A stretch of DNA of 64,000 nucleotides from Chitinophagales bacterium (GTDB lineage Bacteria > Bacteroidota > Bacteroidia > Chitinophagales > Chitinophagaceae), in the NCBI GenBank assembly GCA_025353485.1, contig JANXQO010000062.1, forward strand, positions 1 to 64,000, given 5' to 3'. The notes under the pieces were generated by a model, which did no database searches, was not told where the DNA came from, and was given only the letters and a program-made list of their open reading frames with translations. Positions 1-9,235 of the stretch are shown piece after piece. Numbering within the stretch: the first letter of the stretch is position 1; the number at the start of each line of letters is the position of its first letter. Position numbers and translations under genes: made by a program.

Positions 1-250
1 ATATTTTTTATTGCAACAAAATTTTTTATGCTATTTTTTAAAAATATAATAATCTCTTCAAATCCGCATGTGGCAAGGGTTTTATAAAGGTATAATGTTT
101 GATATTTAGCATATATAATTTACTGCATCCGCTAAAATGCAGCACCACAAAGGGTTTTAATAGTGCTAATTCAGAATCCTTTGCAGCAAAGGGTTTTACC
201 GGTAAATTTTAAAAATAATCAGGAAATAGTTCTATGTAATTTATGCACAA
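1..250. other. Non-coding window edge with three copies of a short direct repeat
   Basis: No open frame of useful length is visible. The stretch is very AT-rich and holds three copies of (C)AAAGGGTTTTA or a close variant, at 74-84, 148-159 and 187-198. It lies downstream of the minus-strand DUF4286 gene. No terminator hairpin with a T-tract was seen. The role of the repeats is unknown. Confidence 0.4.
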
Positions 251-556
251 TTATTGCACAGACTCCAGTAAACTTCTAAAGGCAATAAATCCACCTCCCC
301 ATTTTTTAAAAGCCTTTTCTCTAAGTTTAGGAGCATATTCTTTTATATATTTATCATAGTTTTTTCTTGCCGGAGTATAATATTGAAAAACAAAAGTGGG
401 TCCTTCTGTATCATCCTGTTCCAGTAAACGAAAAAATGTATGTTTATCAAAAAGTTGAGTAGACATTATCTCTGGGATATGTTCTTCCGTTTGCCATTTG
501 ATCCATTCAACCAAAATAGCATTGTTTACTTTAATGGTAATGTTATAAATGATCAT
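251..556 (-). CDS. DUF4286 family protein
   Basis: A 101-residue protein matching, from memory, the DUF4286 family, small cytosolic proteins common in Bacteroidota with no established function. The pattern seen is an N-terminal IYNITIKV strand, a WxxWxxEEHIPEIM segment, a FQY strand and a C-terminal KWGGxFIAFRSLLE. The ATG overlaps the stop of the exonuclease III gene by one base (TAATG arrangement), so the two are probably translationally coupled in one operon. The length is usual for the family and nothing is broken. The function stays unassigned; only membership of this family is claimed. Confidence 0.8.
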   Translation of the reverse strand: MIIYNITIKVNNAILVEWIKWQTEEHIPEIMSTQLFDKHTFFRLLEQDDTEGPTFVFQYYTPARKNYDKYIKEYAPKLREKAFKKWGGGFIAFRSLLESVQ

Positions 557-1323
557 TAAAAATCAATTTCAATATAAGTGGGGCAATGGTCGCTGTGTTT
601 CACTTCCGGGAAAATATTTACATCCTTTATTTTATTTTTTAAATTTTCGGTAACACTTATATAATCAATACGCCAGCCTTTATTTTCTAACCTGGTACCG
701 GGCCGCAGTACATTCCACCATGTGTATTTATGAGGTTCTTTATTTAAAACTCTAAATCCATCTACAAAACCATTGGCTAAAAATTTATCGAACCATTCTC
801 TCTCTTCCGGTAAAAAGCCTGTTGTTTTTTTATTGGAAACAGGATTATGAATATCAATTTCTTTATGGGCAATATTATAATCGCCACAAACAATTAATTT
901 TTTTCTTGATTTTTTTAGTTCATTCAGGTAATCTAAAAACTCATTGAGCCAAACATATTTATAGGCCTGCCTTATATCGCCGCTGGTACCTGATGGAAAG
1001 TAAGCATTTATTAAAGTAACATCACCAAAGTCAGCACGGATAACCCTTCCCTCAAAATCACTTTGTTCAATATTGCAGCCTTCAACAATATTATCCGTTT
1101 TAATTTTACTAAGAATGCCTACACCACTATATCCTTTTTTTTGCGCACAAAACCAATGCGTATGATAACCTAATGCTTCAAAAGAAACAACATCAATATC
1201 ACCACGGTGTGCTTTAACTTCCTGAAGGCAAATAACATCAGCAGGATTAATTTTAAGCCAATCAATAAACCCTTTTTTTATGGCAGCCCTGATGCCGTTT
1301 ACATTGTAAGAAATAATTCGCAT
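556..1323 (-). CDS. xth: Exodeoxyribonuclease III (AP endonuclease, EEP family)
   Basis: A 255-residue enzyme of the exonuclease III / AP endonuclease family. It cleaves DNA 5' of abasic sites and degrades 3' ends in base-excision repair, in the cytoplasm. Visible catalytic motifs in order are N7 in SYNVNGIRA, E35 in CLQEVKA, Y108 in NAYFP, D148/N150 in CGDYNIAH, the WRIDY block near 217-221, and the closing SDHCP with D245/H246. All metal-binding and catalytic positions expected for the family are present and the length is normal. A promoter match lies just upstream at 1340-1367. The DUF4286 gene follows directly in the same operon. Confidence 0.96.
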   Translation of the reverse strand: MRIISYNVNGIRAAIKKGFIDWLKINPADVICLQEVKAHRGDIDVVSFEALGYHTHWFCAQKKGYSGVGILSKIKTDNIVEGCNIEQSDFEGRVIRADFGDVTLINAYFPSGTSGDIRQAYKYVWLNEFLDYLNELKKSRKKLIVCGDYNIAHKEIDIHNPVSNKKTTGFLPEEREWFDKFLANGFVDGFRVLNKEPHKYTWWNVLRPGTRLENKGWRIDYISVTENLKNKIKDVNIFPEVKHSDHCPTYIEIDF

Positions 1324-1339
1324 GGCACAATTTATATTT

Positions 1340-1367
1340 CAAATATACAAAGGAAGAAATTTGTCAA
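1340..1367 (-). promoter_or_regulatory. Bacteroidota-type promoter of the xth operon
   Basis: Read on the minus strand, TTG (1367-1365) is followed by 17 bases and then TATATTTG (1347-1340), an exact match to the TAnnTTTG -7 element. The ATG of xth is at 1323, leaving a leader of about 10 bases. The start site is inferred, not measured. Confidence 0.6.
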
Positions 1368-1391
1368 ATCAGTTTTTACATCTATCTAAAT

Positions 1392-1420
1392 AAAAAACCG
1401 TCTCTAAAACAAGAGACGGC
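1392..1420 (-). terminator. Rho-independent terminator of the M16 peptidase gene
   Basis: CCGTCTCT (1398-1405) pairs perfectly with AGAGACGG (1412-1419) across a six-base loop. On the minus strand the hairpin is followed by a run of six T. It begins 24 bases after the M16 stop codon. Confidence 0.85.
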
Positions 1421-1443
1421 TTTATAAATAATAGAAATGAATA

Positions 1444-4383
1444 TTAATATCCGAATAATTCCTGTAAGCTGAGCTTTTTCACTTCTCCATATTTTTTAAG
1501 ATCGTCAACATTTATTCTTTTTTCTGAAGCTACAACACAATATGTATAAGGTTTTTTAGATAATACATCATGATGATATTTATACAGATCATTTAATGTA
1601 ATGTTTGAATATTGCGCATAATTATCTTTTCTAAGATCACGGTCTACTCCTTTTTTTACTGCATTAAGATAACTGGTAATGATAGCATCTTTGGTTATCC
1701 TGTCAGTTTCAATATCCTTCATTAAACTTTTTCTTGCATTGATAAAATTGGCATCAGCCTTTGGCAGGTCATCCAGTAATTCATTCATACCCGCAACCGC
1801 TTCATTCATTTTATCAGCCTGGCTTCCAACATATGCAATAATAGAATACGTGTCATCTTTTTTAAGCGGGGTTTGAACCTGTGCAAATGTGGAATATGCC
1901 AGGGCTTTGGATTCACGAATGGTTTGAAAAACTATTGAGCCCATACCTCCCCCAAAATACCCATTGAATAAATTTATCAGCGCCTCTTCTTTAGGATCAT
2001 ACACACTAAGATTTTTAACCCAATATATTTCTGCCTGCACAGCATCATAATCAGCAAATAAAACTTCGTTTTTTATTTGCACTGTGCGTTTAAATTTTAC
2101 ACCCTGGTCATTTGCTGTAAATGATTGCGGCATTGTATGAAGCTTTTGAAGGCTTGCTGTAAGCGCTGCCAGTGGCTTTGGACCGTAATACAATACTTTG
2201 TGACTGTAACTCATAAGTGAATGTAAAAGGTTAGTAAGATCTTCAGCCTTCAGGTTTTTAACTTCATCATCAGTTAATACAAAATTGAAAGGATTTTGCG
2301 GACCATAAGAAGCATAACTTCTTAATGCCTGGGATATCGCAGTTTTATTTAGTTTATTATTTGCTCTTGTTTTAAGTACACGGTTTTTTAACCCGGCAAG
2401 TGCGGCTTCATCCGGTTTGCAATTATGAATAAGGTCTTCAAACAAAGCAACTGCTTTATCAAAATTTTCCTCAAGCCCGCTTATGATAACGGTAGTTTCT
2501 TCGTTGCCTGTATTTACAGTAAAGTTGCAGGCAAGGTAATAGAATTGCTTGCTTATTTCTTCTGAAGAGTATTTATCCGTTCCTAAAAACTGCAGGTAAC
2601 CTGCAGCGTAAGCAAGCAACTTATTATTCCAGCTCCCCATATCAAACCGGTAATACAAACGGAAAAGATCATTCTCTTTATTTTGTACATAAAGCACATC
2701 TGCATTGCCAAGTTTACCTCTTTGAAGATCTTTTGTATAATCTATCCAAACAGGTTTTATAGTTGGCAAAGGTGTGGAAGTAATTTCTTTTACAAAAGGA
2801 GATTGTTTTCCTGCATTTGTTTCAACCGGGGTGATGGGGGGCTTCTCCACTTTTACAATGTTTTTATCCTCCCCTTTTCTTTTATATAATACAACATAAT
2901 TATTATCGCCAAATAATTTATTGGCATAATCAACCAATTCTTTTTTACTTATCCTGCTCATCTCATCCACATACCCAACTTCTGTATTCCATTTATTACC
3001 GCGGTTCTTTATAAATTCATCAGCAATATTTACTGCCCTGCTATTATTGTTATCCAATGCCTGTAACCTGCCTAATTTATCATTGGCTACAATTGCTTTT
3101 AAAATAGATTCATCAAATTCACCTTTTTTAAGCATACTAATTTGTCCTATTAAAAGATCTTTCACTTCTTCCAATGTTTGTCCCTGCTTGGGAGAAGCAA
3201 GCGCAAGAAATACTCCATAATCTTTAAATTGAAAACTGCCGGCAGCAGCTCCCAAAACTTTTTGCTGCTTGTTAAGATTAAGATCAAGAAGCCCGGCTTT
3301 TCCGTTAGAAAGTAATGAACCTAACATATCAGCCATAAGCGACTCTTTTGTACTGCCGGGGCCAAGGCGGTATACTATTCTCATACTCTCAGCACTTGGT
3401 CCAAATACTTCTTTTACTATCGGCCCTGCAACGGGCTTTTCTATGGGTCCTCTATAATCATCTACAGGCTTGGGTTTCATGTAACCAAAATCTTTATCAA
3501 TAGTTTTTACCAATTGATCTGCATCAAAATCTCCGGCCATTACAATAGCTATATTATTAGGAACATAATATTTATAATAATATTGACGGATAGCTTTTAG
3601 TGATGGGTTTTTTAAATGTTCAATTGTACCAATTGTACTTTGCTGGCCATAATTATTTGTAGGGAACAGATTGTATAATGTAGCCTCCTGCAATTTGCGG
3701 TTATCATCATCCAGGCCGCGGTTCTTTTCTTCATACACTGCTTCAAGCTCTGTATGAAAAATTCTTAAAATTGGATTTCTAAAACGTTCTGCCTGTATTA
3801 CCATAAACTTATCAATGGCGTTAGAAGGAATGTCTTCTTCATAAACAGTTTCTTCAACTGACGTGTGTGCATTGGTTCTTTGCGAACCAATAGATGCCAT
3901 CATTTTATCATACTCATTGGCAATTGCAAACTTTGATGCCTCACCTGAAATTTTATCTATCTGCTTATAAATCTCTTTACGTTTTGCGGGATCTGTGGTA
4001 TGATTATATACTTCGTAAAGATTATCAATACTGTCGAGCAAAGGTTTTTCTTTTGCCCAATCCAATGATCCAAATTTATCAGTTCCCTTAAATAAAAGGT
4101 GCTCCAGGTAATGCGCTAACCCTGTATGATCTTTTGGATCATTATTACTACCTGTTCTTACCGCAATTTTTACTGATACTCTTGGTTCTTTTTTGTTGGG
4201 AGATAAGATAACAGTAAGTCCATTTTTCAATGTGTAAAAACGGGTAGCCATAGGGTCCTTGGTTACATACTTATATGCATACCCGCCCGATGTTGCCTGC
4301 TTCCACTGATACTTTGATTGTGCTGATATAGCAAGTGAATGGCCAATAACCAGCAACAGAAAAATTAATTTTTTCAATTTCAT
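1444..4383 (-). CDS. M16 family zinc metallopeptidase, secreted
   Basis: A 979-residue two-module M16 (pitrilysin/insulinase-like) peptidase. The N-terminus has a signal peptide (MKLKKLIFLLL...AISAQ, about 22 residues), so it acts in the periplasm or outside the cell. The inverted zinc motif HxxEH is seen as HYLEH at residues 91-95, and the downstream glutamate lies in the ELEAVYEEKNRG segment. The second half holds the inactive-module features (GGGMGSIVFQTIRESKALAYS). About 950 residues fits double-module M16B proteins of Bacteroidota. It is a single gene with its own terminator. The physiological substrate is unknown; peptide degradation is the family role. Confidence 0.93.
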   Translation of the reverse strand: MKLKKLIFLLLVIGHSLAISAQSKYQWKQATSGGYAYKYVTKDPMATRFYTLKNGLTVILSPNKKEPRVSVKIAVRTGSNNDPKDHTGLAHYLEHLLFKGTDKFGSLDWAKEKPLLDSIDNLYEVYNHTTDPAKRKEIYKQIDKISGEASKFAIANEYDKMMASIGSQRTNAHTSVEETVYEEDIPSNAIDKFMVIQAERFRNPILRIFHTELEAVYEEKNRGLDDDNRKLQEATLYNLFPTNNYGQQSTIGTIEHLKNPSLKAIRQYYYKYYVPNNIAIVMAGDFDADQLVKTIDKDFGYMKPKPVDDYRGPIEKPVAGPIVKEVFGPSAESMRIVYRLGPGSTKESLMADMLGSLLSNGKAGLLDLNLNKQQKVLGAAAGSFQFKDYGVFLALASPKQGQTLEEVKDLLIGQISMLKKGEFDESILKAIVANDKLGRLQALDNNNSRAVNIADEFIKNRGNKWNTEVGYVDEMSRISKKELVDYANKLFGDNNYVVLYKRKGEDKNIVKVEKPPITPVETNAGKQSPFVKEITSTPLPTIKPVWIDYTKDLQRGKLGNADVLYVQNKENDLFRLYYRFDMGSWNNKLLAYAAGYLQFLGTDKYSSEEISKQFYYLACNFTVNTGNEETTVIISGLEENFDKAVALFEDLIHNCKPDEAALAGLKNRVLKTRANNKLNKTAISQALRSYASYGPQNPFNFVLTDDEVKNLKAEDLTNLLHSLMSYSHKVLYYGPKPLAALTASLQKLHTMPQSFTANDQGVKFKRTVQIKNEVLFADYDAVQAEIYWVKNLSVYDPKEEALINLFNGYFGGGMGSIVFQTIRESKALAYSTFAQVQTPLKKDDTYSIIAYVGSQADKMNEAVAGMNELLDDLPKADANFINARKSLMKDIETDRITKDAIITSYLNAVKKGVDRDLRKDNYAQYSNITLNDLYKYHHDVLSKKPYTYCVVASEKRINVDDLKKYGEVKKLSLQELFGY

Positions 4384-4448
4384 ATTATGTTTTTTATAAG
4401 TTTTTTAAAGAGGATGCAAAATAAGAAAAGGGATATGATTATAGTGGC

Positions 4449-4643
4449 TTATAACTTACCATTTAAATAAATAAAGTTAGTTTTTTTTACCGCTTTTTCT
4501 ATGAAAATTGATACCAGCTTTATACCGGTAAATAATTTAGAGCCTGGTTTATTGCCTGTTATATGCCTCAGGTGTTTGAATTTATTTTCAGTAAAATTTT
4601 CTTTCGGCAGAAGTATCTCTTCATAGAAAGAATATTTAATCAT
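4449..4643 (-). CDS. Small hypothetical ORF downstream of dsbD (doubtful)
   Basis: A 64-codon frame starting six bases after the dsbD stop with an AT-rich leader typical of the region. The product (starts MIKYSFYEEILLPKENF) has no signal peptide or membrane segment and matches no family I can name with confidence. The order FYEE, then FT, then KH faintly recalls the first residues of 16S rRNA methyltransferase RsmE, but the conserved core is absent. It could be a degraded gene start or a chance frame. The position supports co-transcription with dsbD; the coding status is uncertain. Confidence 0.25.
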   Translation of the reverse strand: MIKYSFYEEILLPKENFTENKFKHLRHITGNKPGSKLFTGIKLVSIFIEKAVKKTNFIYLNGKL

Positions 4644-4649
4644 TTTAAT

Positions 4650-6644
4650 TTATTTTTTGTAAGCTTCTGCTACATCATCAAGCAGCCTGATAAATTTGTT
4701 GATGTCCGGATCGTATCCATATCCCTGCGGAGCAAGCCTTCTTTCATTAGCATCTAAAAAGAAATAATAAGGTTGTGTGTTGGCGCCAAATTTTGTAATC
4801 TGAAAGTCGGCATTCTTATCTCCAAGTGTTTCTATCTTTTTATCTAATGCTTTTGAAAAATATTGTTCGCTCTGCTGCAGGTCAACATTCTGTACATCTA
4901 CATATAAAGAAACAATAACAAAATTTTCTTTTAATCTTTTCATTACTTCCGCATCACTCCAAACCTGGCCTTCCATTTTGCGGCAGTTAACACAGTTGAT
5001 GCCTGTAAAATCGAGCATCAAAGGTTTTTTTAATTTTCGTGCAACAGCCAATGCTTCATCATAATCAAAGTAAGTAATCATTCCATATTTTACAACAACT
5101 TCCGGTTCATATATTTTCATTTGATCTGCATATTTTACCGGGTGAGGTGCCTCCTCTTTTACAACAGAAAGATTGTACATGGTATTTTTATTTTCGCCAG
5201 CGCTTGTAAAATCCTGTGTACCCATTGGCGGTACAAAAGCGCTTATGCTTTTTAAGGGAGCGCCCCACAAACCCGGGATCATATAAACTGAAAATGAAAT
5301 GGCAGCAATGGCAAAAAATAACCTGCCCACTTTTAAATATGGATATCCAAAATCATTTTTAGGTAATTCATCATCATGATGAAATTTTAATTTGCCCAAA
5401 AGATAAATGCCCAGTAAAGCAAACAACACTATCCATAAACTGATGAACACTTCCCTGTCCAGCAAGCGCCATCCTTTCATCAGGTCTGCATTGGAAAAGA
5501 ATTTTAAAGCAAGCGCCAGTTCCAAAAATCCGAGTGAAACTTTTACTGCATTTAACCAGCCGCCTGCCTGGCCAAGCTTATTTAATAAACTTGGGAAGAA
5601 AGCAAACAATGCAAAAGGAAGCGCCAGTGCAAGTGAGAATGCAAACATGCCAACCAGCGGGCCGTAATAACTTCCCTGCGCTGCAAGTACCAGAAGGTTG
5701 CCTATGATGGGGCCGGTGCATGAAAAAGAAATAAGAACCAGCGTAAGCGCCATAAAAAATATTCCCAGAAAATTATGCATGCCTGCATTGGTATCACTTT
5801 TTGTTGCCCATGAAGCTGGCAGGGTAATTTCAAAAGCGCCGAGAAAAGAAATGCCGAATAATAAAAACACGGCAAAGAAAATAAGATTGGCTATCCAGTT
5901 GGTGGCAAGTTTATTTAATGCCGCCGGACCAAAAATTAATGTTATTAAAAAACCAAGTAATGTAAAAATGATAATAATGGATGCTGAATAATAAAGAGAG
6001 TTACGAATGCCATGAGCCCTGTTCTTACTTCGCTTTGTAAAGAAGCTAACGGTAATGGGTATCATAGAATATACGCAGGGGGTAAGCAGGGCAAGAAGCC
6101 CGCCGCCAAAGGCTGTTAAAAAGATCCAGAGCAAAGAGCGGTTTTGTGTAATGCCTGTATTGCTATCAACTTTTATTATATTCTCAGGTTGTATAAAAAA
6201 TTTAAAATTCTCTTCACCTGGCTTATATTCATCATCCTGTTTATACAAATAACTAACCACCCCTTTTAAAACAAAACTATCTGAAGTTGCTGCTTTTATT
6301 TTTTGTTGCCAGAGTACTGAATCAGAAAAATAAGAAACCGTAGCCTTTACTGACAAGTCTTTTTCTGTTTTTAAATCCCCTTTTTCTTCAATAGTACCAA
6401 TCAAATATTTTGCAGAGGAAGAATCAAAACTGACAGAAGAATACAATGCATCTGCTTCATTTTTTTTGAGTGGATATAATTTTATATTCTTTTCAGAACT
6501 CACTTTTATCGTAAGTAATATTTCCTTATCATTTATTCTTTGTTGAGAATAACCAAGTTTTATCGCAGTTGAATCTGCAGCGTTTACACTAAACGCAATA
6601 AGGGTAAGGCACATGCAAAAAAATGCACGAATAAATTGTATCAT
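4650..6644 (-). CDS. dsbD: DsbD-like thiol:disulfide interchange protein (membrane and thioredoxin domains)
   Basis: A 664-residue inner-membrane protein that passes electrons from cytoplasmic thioredoxin to periplasmic thiol proteins. It has a signal peptide (ending near SVNAA), a divergent periplasmic domain to about residue 165, then eight or so membrane helices with the two redox cysteines in GLLALLTPCVYSMIP and FSCTGP. The C-terminal thioredoxin domain carries CVNC near residues 549-552 (INCVNCRKMEG). All three cysteine sites of the DsbD beta and gamma parts are present. The gene directly upstream encodes a separate DsbD alpha-like domain, so the system appears split over two genes. The gap between them is about 20 bases, suggesting one operon. 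Confidence 0.92.
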   Translation of the reverse strand: MIQFIRAFFCMCLTLIAFSVNAADSTAIKLGYSQQRINDKEILLTIKVSSEKNIKLYPLKKNEADALYSSVSFDSSSAKYLIGTIEEKGDLKTEKDLSVKATVSYFSDSVLWQQKIKAATSDSFVLKGVVSYLYKQDDEYKPGEENFKFFIQPENIIKVDSNTGITQNRSLLWIFLTAFGGGLLALLTPCVYSMIPITVSFFTKRSKNRAHGIRNSLYYSASIIIIFTLLGFLITLIFGPAALNKLATNWIANLIFFAVFLLFGISFLGAFEITLPASWATKSDTNAGMHNFLGIFFMALTLVLISFSCTGPIIGNLLVLAAQGSYYGPLVGMFAFSLALALPFALFAFFPSLLNKLGQAGGWLNAVKVSLGFLELALALKFFSNADLMKGWRLLDREVFISLWIVLFALLGIYLLGKLKFHHDDELPKNDFGYPYLKVGRLFFAIAAISFSVYMIPGLWGAPLKSISAFVPPMGTQDFTSAGENKNTMYNLSVVKEEAPHPVKYADQMKIYEPEVVVKYGMITYFDYDEALAVARKLKKPLMLDFTGINCVNCRKMEGQVWSDAEVMKRLKENFVIVSLYVDVQNVDLQQSEQYFSKALDKKIETLGDKNADFQITKFGANTQPYYFFLDANERRLAPQGYGYDPDINKFIRLLDDVAEAYKK

Positions 6645-6664
6645 TCTTTTGTGTTTTGAATTGT

Positions 6665-7119
6665 TTACTTAAGCAATATAGAAAATTTTTGTGTAGATGG
6701 AGGAAGACATTGTTTGTCGTCACACACCATAAATTCAATACTCCCGGCCACATTTGTTTTTACCGGGGTTTTTAATTTTACTATCTGCACAAAATCAACT
6801 TTATCAGAAAATTGTTTTACATCCACGCCAAATAAAGGCTCGTGTTTTTGCTGAAGCTTACCCACTTCCTTTATTTTTCCATCCATAGTTAGCAAAGGGT
6901 TTTTGGTGAAAGTAATTGTAGTGGCTACAGGCCCTCCATCGGGTGTTGTTTGCGAATACAAATGCCATCTTTCTTCAATGTTTGCTGCTAAATGCACTTC
7001 GTAAGTTGTAGCATTTATTTTTTTTGCTGAATAAGACCATTCTACAGGTTTTTTACCGTTTGCGCAAAAAGAAAATTGGAAAAAAGAAGTAAGAATGCAG
7101 CAGTGAATAATTTTTTCAT
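6665..7119 (-). pseudogene. DsbD N-terminal (alpha) domain protein, frameshifted near its start
   Basis: The intact downstream part (WHLYSQTTPDGG to a conserved CDDKQCLPP, with two cysteines) matches the DsbD N-terminal domain that receives electrons in the periplasm. The signal peptide MKKLFTAAFLLLFSNFLFAQ begins at ATG 7119 but is in another frame and runs into a stop. Reading the body frame upstream gives KPVEWSYSAKK, the usual family start after the signal peptide. The frames meet in an AAAAAA run near 7049-7054 (minus strand); one more A would join them into a normal secreted protein of about 152 residues. Either a real lesion, a slippage site or a sequencing error is possible. The neighbour encodes the rest of DsbD. 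Confidence 0.8.
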
Positions 7120-7202
7120 GAATTATTTTTTAAATTAAATTTTTAAATTTATTTCTATAAGAAACGTACCGAATTCTAATTTTTTATTGAGGGCATCTCC
7201 TC

Positions 7203-7520
7203 TTAAACCTTTCGCAATGATTTTACCCTGTGGACTGGTCTGTTTCTATTACTTCTTTCTTTTTTATTGTAGATAATACTGCGTAAGGATACAAGCCGGT
7301 ATGACTTTACATATTTTACTTCGCCAAGGTTACCTTTATTACTCCAAAGCTTTACAAACAGATTATGAATACAGTCTTTTACCAGATTCTTATCATCAAC
7401 TATTCGTAATCCATATTCATAAAGGTTTTTAAAATACTGATAATAAATGGTTGCAAAAGATTCCCTGTCTCTTTCTTTAAAAGAGCGCCATAATTCTGCA
7501 ATGGTATATATTAAAGTTAC
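7203..7520 (-). pseudogene. ECF sigma factor remnant (region 2 only)
   Basis: A frame without a start codon, bounded by a TAA at 7521-7523, reads IYTIAELWRSFKERDRES, then FATIYYQYFKNLYEYGL, VKDCIHNLFVKLW and KSYRLVSLRSIIYN. This matches the first half of FecI-like ECF sigma factors of Bacteroidota, covering sigma region 2 with the DCIxxxFVxLW core. The frame ends at TAA 7203 without any helix-turn-helix of region 4. So both ends are missing and the fragment cannot make a working sigma factor. It lies 3' of the beta-helix gene on the same strand. The identification rests on motif recall only. Confidence 0.72.
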
Positions 7521-7556
7521 TTATTAAAAAAAAATCTTTTCTGTATTTGATGAATT

Positions 7557-9164
7557 TTATAAAAGGCAGGTAAAGTTTCTACTGATATTGGAAGATGAAT
7601 AATTTAAATACTTCTTCTTAATTGAATAGAATAGTACCATAACTACTACCAGGATTATTATAGCGAATAACAGAACGTTTTTAATAAAGGGTTGCCGGGG
7701 TACAAAAAAATTAGTAACGCCCCCGCTTTTTTTAACTGTAGGTCCTGAAAAATAACAATGCTCAAAAACGCAATTACCTTCTATTTTCATTGGCGTTTTT
7801 TCTCCGTAGTATCTAAAATTACAGCTCCTGTAAACTATGTTTTCTCCCCATGAAGTAATTAAAGTTTGGGCACCTGCAACTTTTGGATATTCAAAATCAA
7901 TATGGCAATCAGAAATTTCACAGGCAAGTTCAGAATTAATTGTACCCCATGTTCCAAGGCTTTCTGCAAACACATGACTAACATACGTTGGAAAATATCC
8001 ATGCTGATCGTTGTATATAAATCTCACCACTGCGCCTGCAATATTTGCATGATCTATATTCCAGTTACCGGCCATTCTTGCTCCACCATATAAATCAGTT
8101 GCAAAAATCGTATGCGTACCTCCCCAGCAATAAATATTTGAAATAACATTTGCTTTCTCCTGGTCCTGCCCGCCGGAAATACAAAGCTTACAATTTTCAA
8201 ATTGAATTTTATTTATGATAGTTATTTCTGCATTGCGTGTAAGCCCGTTTGGAGAAGAGCAAATACCTACAACAAAATTATTTATGCTCAACTCTTCTAT
8301 CTCAATTCCTGTGCTTCCTGTGCTGGTTGAAAATCCATTGTACTTTCCATAATAAGATGTTAGGCCAGGGTACCCGCCATCAGCGGGCATCTTATTGGAT
8401 GAAAGATTTGTAAAAGGATCAATGACAATGGCTGCGTAAGGAGAAAACCTGCTATCCCTGCAAACATTATCTTTAAAATCTTCAAAAGAAGTATTAAAAA
8501 ATTTATGGCGATCGTTGGTATTTGGAGGAGAAAAAAATCCGGTGATCTTTAATTTTCTGATCTTACATCCTTTGCTATTTTGAATGCCGATTGCGAATGT
8601 ATTTGTAAAGGTTGGATATAATTCGCTTCCAATATTAGAATCCCAAAAAGAGGATTCACCTAACATCCCGACTGTACAAAACGTGCCTTCATTTTGGATG
8701 ATTAATGGTTTTGAAATTTTATATTTTCCCGCAGGCAAAAAAACGGTTCTTATATTATTTTTTATACAGGTGTTTATTGATTTTTGTATCGCAGTATAAT
8801 CATCAGTGTTGTTTCCTTTCGCACCAAACCATGCAACAGAAAAATATTGATCAACAATTTTGGGATTTACAGTTAAGGTTGTATCAAAAATATTTGCATG
8901 GAAGTTAGCTTCAATTATACCTCCGTTTATAGTTCCTTTGCCGGAAAATTTTCCACCCTCAAATTTTAAAATTTTATCATAGGGAATAGTAAGTGTTCCA
9001 TTAACAACTACTGAAGCGCTTATAACAACTTCTTTTACCTGCGAATCATCAAATACTTTTTGTAAAGAAATTGTTTGATCAGTGGCGGAATTATCTTTTA
9101 TAATATAGGTTTGAGAGAATATTTTCCAGGGAAACAAAAGGAAGACAAACAGGAATTTTTTCAT
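7557..9164 (-). CDS. Secreted right-handed beta-helix (pectate-lyase-superfamily-like) protein with C-terminal membrane anchor
   Basis: About 535 residues. The signal peptide is MKKFLFVFLLFPWKIFSQ; I chose this ATG (9164) over one seven codons upstream because it puts the signal peptide at the N-terminus. The block AWFGAKGNNTDDYTAIQ followed by TVFLPAGKYKIS is the hallmark of the Pectate_lyase_3 beta-helix family. Repeated short strands follow, as expected for a helix of parallel strands. Near the C-terminus a hydrophobic segment (VLLFAIIILVVVMVLFY) and basic residues suggest a membrane anchor, which is unusual for this family. Polysaccharide binding or cleavage is possible; no catalytic residues could be assigned. 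Confidence 0.75.
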   Translation of the reverse strand: MKKFLFVFLLFPWKIFSQTYIIKDNSATDQTISLQKVFDDSQVKEVVISASVVVNGTLTIPYDKILKFEGGKFSGKGTINGGIIEANFHANIFDTTLTVNPKIVDQYFSVAWFGAKGNNTDDYTAIQKSINTCIKNNIRTVFLPAGKYKISKPLIIQNEGTFCTVGMLGESSFWDSNIGSELYPTFTNTFAIGIQNSKGCKIRKLKITGFFSPPNTNDRHKFFNTSFEDFKDNVCRDSRFSPYAAIVIDPFTNLSSNKMPADGGYPGLTSYYGKYNGFSTSTGSTGIEIEELSINNFVVGICSSPNGLTRNAEITIINKIQFENCKLCISGGQDQEKANVISNIYCWGGTHTIFATDLYGGARMAGNWNIDHANIAGAVVRFIYNDQHGYFPTYVSHVFAESLGTWGTINSELACEISDCHIDFEYPKVAGAQTLITSWGENIVYRSCNFRYYGEKTPMKIEGNCVFEHCYFSGPTVKKSGGVTNFFVPRQPFIKNVLLFAIIILVVVMVLFYSIKKKYLNYSSSNISRNFTCLL

Positions 9165-9235
9165 CCTATAAAGATAATTGTTCATAGAACATAACGCTCA
9201 AAAGCAAGCGGAATAAAATGTTAGAATAAAAAATG

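Noticed and set aside
1..198. CRISPR-like array at the window edge
   Set aside because: Only three 11-12-base repeats with uneven spacing and no cas genes.
5407..5991. Plus-strand frames of 86 and 97 codons inside dsbD
   Set aside because: They mirror membrane-helix coding sequence, show no family pattern, and are fully covered by a gene with clear motifs.
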